24,859 bases of DNA, taken from CAZLWA01 sp964563165 (lineage in GTDB: Bacteria > CLD3 > SB21). Below are positions 22,101 to 24,859 of this stretch, in pieces; position 1 is the stretch's first letter, and each line of letters opens with the position of its first letter. The notes beneath the pieces are model-generated. The model saw nothing but the letters and a program-made list of their open reading frames with translations. It searched no databases and was not told the DNA's origin. A program made the translations under genes and the position numbers. Where the stretch lies: the NCBI GenBank assembly GCA_964563165.1, contig CAZLWA010000092.1:1-24859 (forward strand), given 5' to 3'.

Positions 22101-23964
22101 CGCGACAACCGTGGCAAGCGGTTATACAAAATCCGGAGCGGGATCGCATGATGTTTCGAACACAACCTTCAGCGTAACCGGTACATCGGATATTCAAGCG
22201 GGTACCTTTTCTACTTCGGGCACCGGCAGTGTGTCGCTTGGAGCGGTAACCAATTCGGCGACGATGACCGTCAGCGGTTCGGGAGCTTCGAGTATGGGGG
22301 CGGTGACAAATACCAGTGTGATGACATTAAGCTCGACGGCGGGAACCATTACATTGAGCGGTAATTATTCGGGCAGCGGCACTTTGTCGGCAACCAGTTC
22401 GACGCCGGCCGTGACCTTTCAGGCGAATTTTTCTCCAGGCGGTAATGTGACATTTGGCTCGCAGACACTTCAGTTCCAGGGCGACGTTACCCTGACAGGC
22501 GGTTCTCTGACTCTGTCGTCCAATTCTTCATTCACCGGAAATTCAAAAGATTTTGAAATAAGCGGCGGATCGGTTGTTACATCCGCTGGAACGATGTCTT
22601 TCGTCACAGGAACCAGTCAAACAATTACAGGCAACGTCACATTTCCTTCTTTGACCATCAATAACTCCAACGGTGTGACGATCACTACCGGCAGTTTGCC
22701 GACTGTAACGGGAACACTTACGCTGACAAGTGGGCTGGTAAATTATGCAAACGCTGCGGATTATCTCACGCTCAACAGCGCCGCATCCATCGCCGGCGGG
22801 TCGGGCACCTCTTTTGTCAACGGTAAGCTGAGAAGAATTTTCTCCAGCACGGCGACCAATTTGACTTTTCAAGTCGGGAAACCCGATCTGGAAGTTCCTC
22901 CGGCAAACCGCTACCAACCGGTAAACTTTCAAGGAAGTTCCGTGTCGGGCAATCCGAGCATTACGATCGAACAATTCGAAACCAATGATTCCATACCATT
23001 GCTGTCGGGAATTAATTCACCTCTGGTGAAAGTTTCCCGCGTCAGATACTGGGCAATGGCATTTGCCGCAAACGGAGGAAGCTTTACTAATCCTATGATC
23101 CGTCTGACATGGGACAACAGCGGACCCGCCGGCTTCAGCGACGGCGTCGCAAGCGCGGGAGGCGCTTCCACTTCGGGCGATGTCGTCATTGCTCAGCAAT
23201 CCAACGGTGCGGGCAATTGGAGCTCTGCCGGCCAGTCGGCGTTTAGCGGTTCGTACGCGGTACAGCCAAATTCTAACGCAGGGACTTTGACCAGCAGTGT
23301 AATAACTTTAACGGACGGCAATACCGATTTCATGACTTTTGGCGCTATAAATGGCGCGGCCGGCCTCGACGTGAGTCTTCCTGTGGAACTTTCTTCATTC
23401 GAAGCTGTTGAATTGGCCAATTTGGGAAATGTAAAATTGGATTGGAAGACCGAATCGGAAATAGAAAACGCCTACTGGCTCGTTCAGAAAAAAACCGGCG
23501 AAGGTACATTCCAGACGATCCAGACCGTCAGAGGCCAGGGCACAAAAACCAGCGCGACCAGCTACTCGTATTTAGACGCTGCGGTGAAACCGGGAGACTC
23601 GGTAACGTACCGCCTCGCAGATGTGGCATACGACGGAGCGCTTTATTACCATTTCGAAAAGGGATTGCGGATCAGCGTACCGACAAAATTTGAACTGCTG
23701 CCTAATTTCCCGAACCCGTTCAATCCGTCGACGACGATCGCCTACAAATTGCCCGCGCAGAGCACCGTGCGGCTGGCGGTATATAATATGTTAGGCCAAA
23801 AAGTGAGAGAGCTTGTGCGTAATCAGGTCCAACAGGTGGGCATCCAAAAAGTAGTGTGGGACGGACGGAACGAACAAGGTCAGAGCGTTTCTTCGGGAAT
23901 ATATATTTATCGTCTCGAGGCCGGATCGTTTAGAATTTCCAGAAAGATGACTTTCCTGAAATAA
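19147..23964 (+). CDS. T9SS-sorted beta-solenoid surface protein with two modules (1605 aa)
   Basis: The start at ATG 19147 is supported by GGAG 7 nt upstream. It also supplies the basic residues (RKLR, 19-22) ahead of a hydrophobic signal core (27-41), with cleavage near NAQ at 43-45. An ATG at 19213 would leave the signal without positive charge. Two modules follow, each opening with a W-x5-NW motif (W61/NW66-67; SGNW...TNW near 848-855). Each continues as Thr/Ser/Gly-rich solenoid repeats and closes with a YVNG/FVNGKL block, FPVG/FQVG and YRP/YQP (about 706 and 1241). The C-terminus is the Fn3-like stem (LPVELSSFEAV near 1411, TESEIENAYW, RGQGTKTSAT, YRLADVAYDG) and the type A sorting domain (NFPNPFNPSTT near 1520, ending RKMTFLK). 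It is probably exported and surface-anchored by the T9SS. The ligand is unknown. Confidence 0.9.
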   Translation: MMNGNNYELICHRHSFNSRKLRMQTVSLILLLGALFFSAVQLNAQATGDYQTAASLTDANWSTVANWERYDGASFVAATAYPGQSSGDAQTVTIRSTGNPALTLDVSPAFSIVDLAIQDGTATELDMNGQSLAITGNLTVDGDLLDNAGPGTITLGGNFTINSTATYGIGGAVSNIDFNGTGTQTISGSFTGTAEFSQFNKSASGTLDNNLAATMQITGQMLQSSGTIQAGSATYVLGFGTTNGYCFDKSGGTFTEETSTFRVTSSVDIRMRTDANITFYNLTHSPGISRKITFDKTGGTSFTVSNIYERGGSSSATQFLNSTTLVYGASATLKYTVASNVNVSGEWPSSSGPPTIENSATANVILLSFNRTVSGTLNLKQTSGNLQVNGTSVLTINGTLSRQSTGTVGITVGTGSIVYGTSSTLDYSITSNANVTVGNEWTSTLTPANVRVSHGGSSNKTVTLPNANMAVTNDLNIAAGILAAGNGANTMSVGGNVTTGTLTTAGSFTVGTIEMTNDQSQLISGGAGTLSNLRINKTLSTHTVTVQSNTLTIASGGLLDIQQGIFIMSPGATSLDVSGATLRIQSNGTYRTGGRTITTTGGSTLDFQSGSTYEFNGISTTESFITSGATTNYGNVIINNTNATPSVTVPAGKLIVVQNNLTLTLGQILSGATNSSGDIEVDGSASSSGTSYVNGTLRFKFPSGANSRDFPVGFSSNYRPATFAYTANSVATSIIEIEALSGDPGGTPPSGIAVIATSHYYTVKEVGTGGTFTYGLTLTTTGTGFVPVSRNKILIQNGATPDYSFPTQGTASGSIQSVSGLTVLPTNAFKVAFGAGGTVKRWDGTSGNWSVATNWEDDALPLNGDEILLNNALQASAYTATYNTSTTATTFTKITISATAGVTLQLDKVTTIDLTDGTTGLDISDDADSRLVYNGTSIGFAGGGYDAAKTTIGAASTVEFRTGTVYADDYGNLTVNTTGSLSSTGATTVASGYTKSGAGSHDVSNTTFSVTGTSDIQAGTFSTSGTGSVSLGAVTNSATMTVSGSGASSMGAVTNTSVMTLSSTAGTITLSGNYSGSGTLSATSSTPAVTFQANFSPGGNVTFGSQTLQFQGDVTLTGGSLTLSSNSSFTGNSKDFEISGGSVVTSAGTMSFVTGTSQTITGNVTFPSLTINNSNGVTITTGSLPTVTGTLTLTSGLVNYANAADYLTLNSAASIAGGSGTSFVNGKLRRIFSSTATNLTFQVGKPDLEVPPANRYQPVNFQGSSVSGNPSITIEQFETNDSIPLLSGINSPLVKVSRVRYWAMAFAANGGSFTNPMIRLTWDNSGPAGFSDGVASAGGASTSGDVVIAQQSNGAGNWSSAGQSAFSGSYAVQPNSNAGTLTSSVITLTDGNTDFMTFGAINGAAGLDVSLPVELSSFEAVELANLGNVKLDWKTESEIENAYWLVQKKTGEGTFQTIQTVRGQGTKTSATSYSYLDAAVKPGDSVTYRLADVAYDGALYYHFEKGLRISVPTKFELLPNFPNPFNPSTTIAYKLPAQSTVRLAVYNMLGQKVRELVRNQVQQVGIQKVVWDGRNEQGQSVSSGIYIYRLEAGSFRISRKMTFLK

Positions 23965-23986
23965 CTTCGGGCAAAATAAAATTAAA

Positions 23987-24022
23987 AAACGGTTGATCCG
24001 CTCGGGTCAGCCGTTTTTTTTT
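23987..24022 (+). terminator. Intrinsic terminator of the third giant surface protein
   Basis: AAACGGTTGA (23987-23996) pairs with TCAGCCGTTT (24007-24016), 10 bp with one G-U. An inner CCG/CGG pair can extend it, and it runs straight into a 9-T tract ending at 24022. It starts 22 nt after the stop codon. Confidence 0.88.
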
Positions 24023-24028
24023 GTACCC

Positions 24029-24223
24029 TGTATGGCGGATTCGTAATCCGCCCGAAACATTGGTCAACGACGCACATTGCGAATGCGCGATACTGTATGG
24101 CGGATTCGTAATCCGCCCGAAACATTGGTCAATGACGCGCATTGCGAATGCGCGATAATGTATGGCGGATTCGTAATCCGCCCGAAACATTGGTCAATGA
24201 CGCGCATTGCGAATGCGCGCTAC
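24029..24223. repeat. Three tandem 65-bp units, each a facing pair of REP-like hairpins
   Basis: The units at 24029-24093, 24094-24158 and 24159-24223 are exactly 65 bp each and differ at only a few positions. Each holds GTAT followed by GGCGGATT-CGT-AATCCGCC. About 20 bp further comes a second hairpin GCGCATT-GCG-AATGCGC (CACATT in unit 1), which ends in ATAC, ATAA or CTAC, so GTAT/GTAG reads in from the minus strand. The first hairpin is the same family as the pair at 18696-18850. The right-hand unit overlaps the end of the nitrilase-family gene. Confidence 0.88.
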
Positions 24224-24859
24224 ATAAAATTCTTCCCTTCGATCCGCCATGAGGTCGTTCCTCTTCGTCATGTGCTTGCGGTCGGCCAGCCGCGGATCTA
24301 TTTCGGCAATAAATAATTCCTCGCGCTGTTTCGGCCCGCGGTGAATGAGCACGCCTTTCGGCGCAACGATCTGGCTTTGGCCTGTGAATGTCAAACTACC
24401 GTGCGGGCGCCGGTCCGCCCCAAAACGATTCGCCGTCACGGCAAAAACCATATTCTCGATGCACCGCGTGATCATGCCGTTCTGGCAATAGCTCAAAACC
24501 AGATTGGACGGATGCGCAATCACCTGCGCGCCCTGCAGGGCCAGCGTCCGTGCCGTTTCCGGAAATATCCAGTCAAAACAGATCATCATGCCGATCTTTA
24601 TTCCGCGAACCGATCGCACTTCCAGCGGTTTATTGCCCGCGTCAAACCAATTTTTTTCTTCGTTGAATAAATGCAATTTCCGGTAGGTCTGCATCACCCC
24701 TTTCGGGCCGATCAACAGCGCGCTGTTGAAGCACCGGTCGCGCTGTCGTTCCGCAAATCCCGTTACAAGATAAAAATGTTTTTCACGGCACAATACGGTT
24801 AATCGTTCCACGGTGGCTGATTTTTTCGGATCTTCGGCTAAGCGAAGAGCTTCCTTACG
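24194..24859 (-). CDS. Carbon-nitrogen hydrolase (nitrilase superfamily), N-terminus outside the window
   Basis: The frame is open to the right edge, so 221 C-terminal residues are seen and the start lies beyond 24859. The GTG at 24811 is internal. Two of the three catalytic residues of the superfamily are visible: Lys61 in YRKLHLF and Cys94 in GMMICFDWIFPE (numbered from the edge). The first catalytic Glu should lie in the missing part. Supporting motifs are GFAE at 34-37, AHPSNL at 115-120 and TFTGQSQIVAPKG at 157-169. These cytoplasmic enzymes hydrolyse C-N bonds in amides, carbamoyl compounds or nitriles; the substrate cannot be told. Oddly, the last nine codons (VARIRNARH) and the stop lie inside a 65-bp repeat unit, so the native C-terminus has probably been replaced. 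Confidence 0.85.
   Translation of the reverse strand, partial: RKEALRLAEDPKKSATVERLTVLCREKHFYLVTGFAERQRDRCFNSALLIGPKGVMQTYRKLHLFNEEKNWFDAGNKPLEVRSVRGIKIGMMICFDWIFPETARTLALQGAQVIAHPSNLVLSYCQNGMITRCIENMVFAVTANRFGADRRPHGSLTFTGQSQIVAPKGVLIHRGPKQREELFIAEIDPRLADRKHMTKRNDLMADRREEFYVARIRNARH

Noticed and set aside
24029..24223. CRISPR array
   Set aside because: The 65-bp units are contiguous with no unique spacers, and their internal structure is two facing hairpins with GTAT/GTAG feet.
23930..24316. Small frames across the 65-bp repeats
   Set aside because: They are periodic translations of the repeat with no start signals.

Overview
This window comes from a bacterium that carries a type IX secretion system (T9SS) and most likely belongs to the FCB superphylum (Ignavibacteriota, Calditrichota or KSB1-like lineages; I cannot place it more finely). 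The evidence is three very large secreted proteins that each end in a type A sorting domain with the Asn-Tyr/Phe-Pro-Asn-Pro-Phe-Asn-Pro signature and a Gly-Ile-Tyr-Ile/Phe-Tyr-Arg ending. Shine-Dalgarno use is mixed: strong before some genes and absent before mntR, mntH and usp. No tRNA, rRNA, CRISPR array, transposase or phage gene was seen.

Layout, left to right. (1) Positions 1-5 hold only the start codon of a leftward gene. (2) 283-1671 is a rightward two-gene unit: a dolichyl-phosphate-mannose-synthase-like GT2 glycosyltransferase and a DedA-family membrane protein. Its leader carries a terminator-type hairpin just before the first start codon. (3) 1885-15578 holds two leftward giant surface proteins of 2826 and 1600 aa. 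The first consists of three beta-solenoid super-repeats and the second of about ten Ig-like modules. Each has a good sigma70-type promoter, a related element upstream of that promoter, and a near-identical type of terminator hairpin. (4) 15901-18550 is a leftward metal-homeostasis run, mntR-mntH-usp: a DtxR/MntR repressor, an Nramp Mn/Fe transporter and a universal stress protein. The mntR promoter is overlaid by a three-half-site palindromic operator. (5) 18551-19146 is a non-coding divergent region with an inverted pair of REP-like hairpins. (6) 19147-23964 is a third giant T9SS protein (1605 aa, rightward) with two beta-solenoid modules, followed by a strong terminator. (7) 24029-24223 holds three exact-length 65-bp tandem repeats, each a facing pair of REP-like hairpins. 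The last unit supplies the C-terminal codons and stop of a leftward nitrilase-family gene that runs off the right edge.

The dominant theme is cell-surface display. About 18 kb of the 25 kb encodes exported repeat proteins that share one C-terminal region of roughly 190 aa (a Fn3-like stem plus the sorting domain), so they should be handled by the same export and anchoring machinery. The metal operon looks self-contained and Mn-responsive. The repeat families (REP pairs, a CACAAAGG-type inverted repeat, an ATCCGTTT-type inverted repeat, heptamer and tetramer runs) occupy nearly every intergenic gap.
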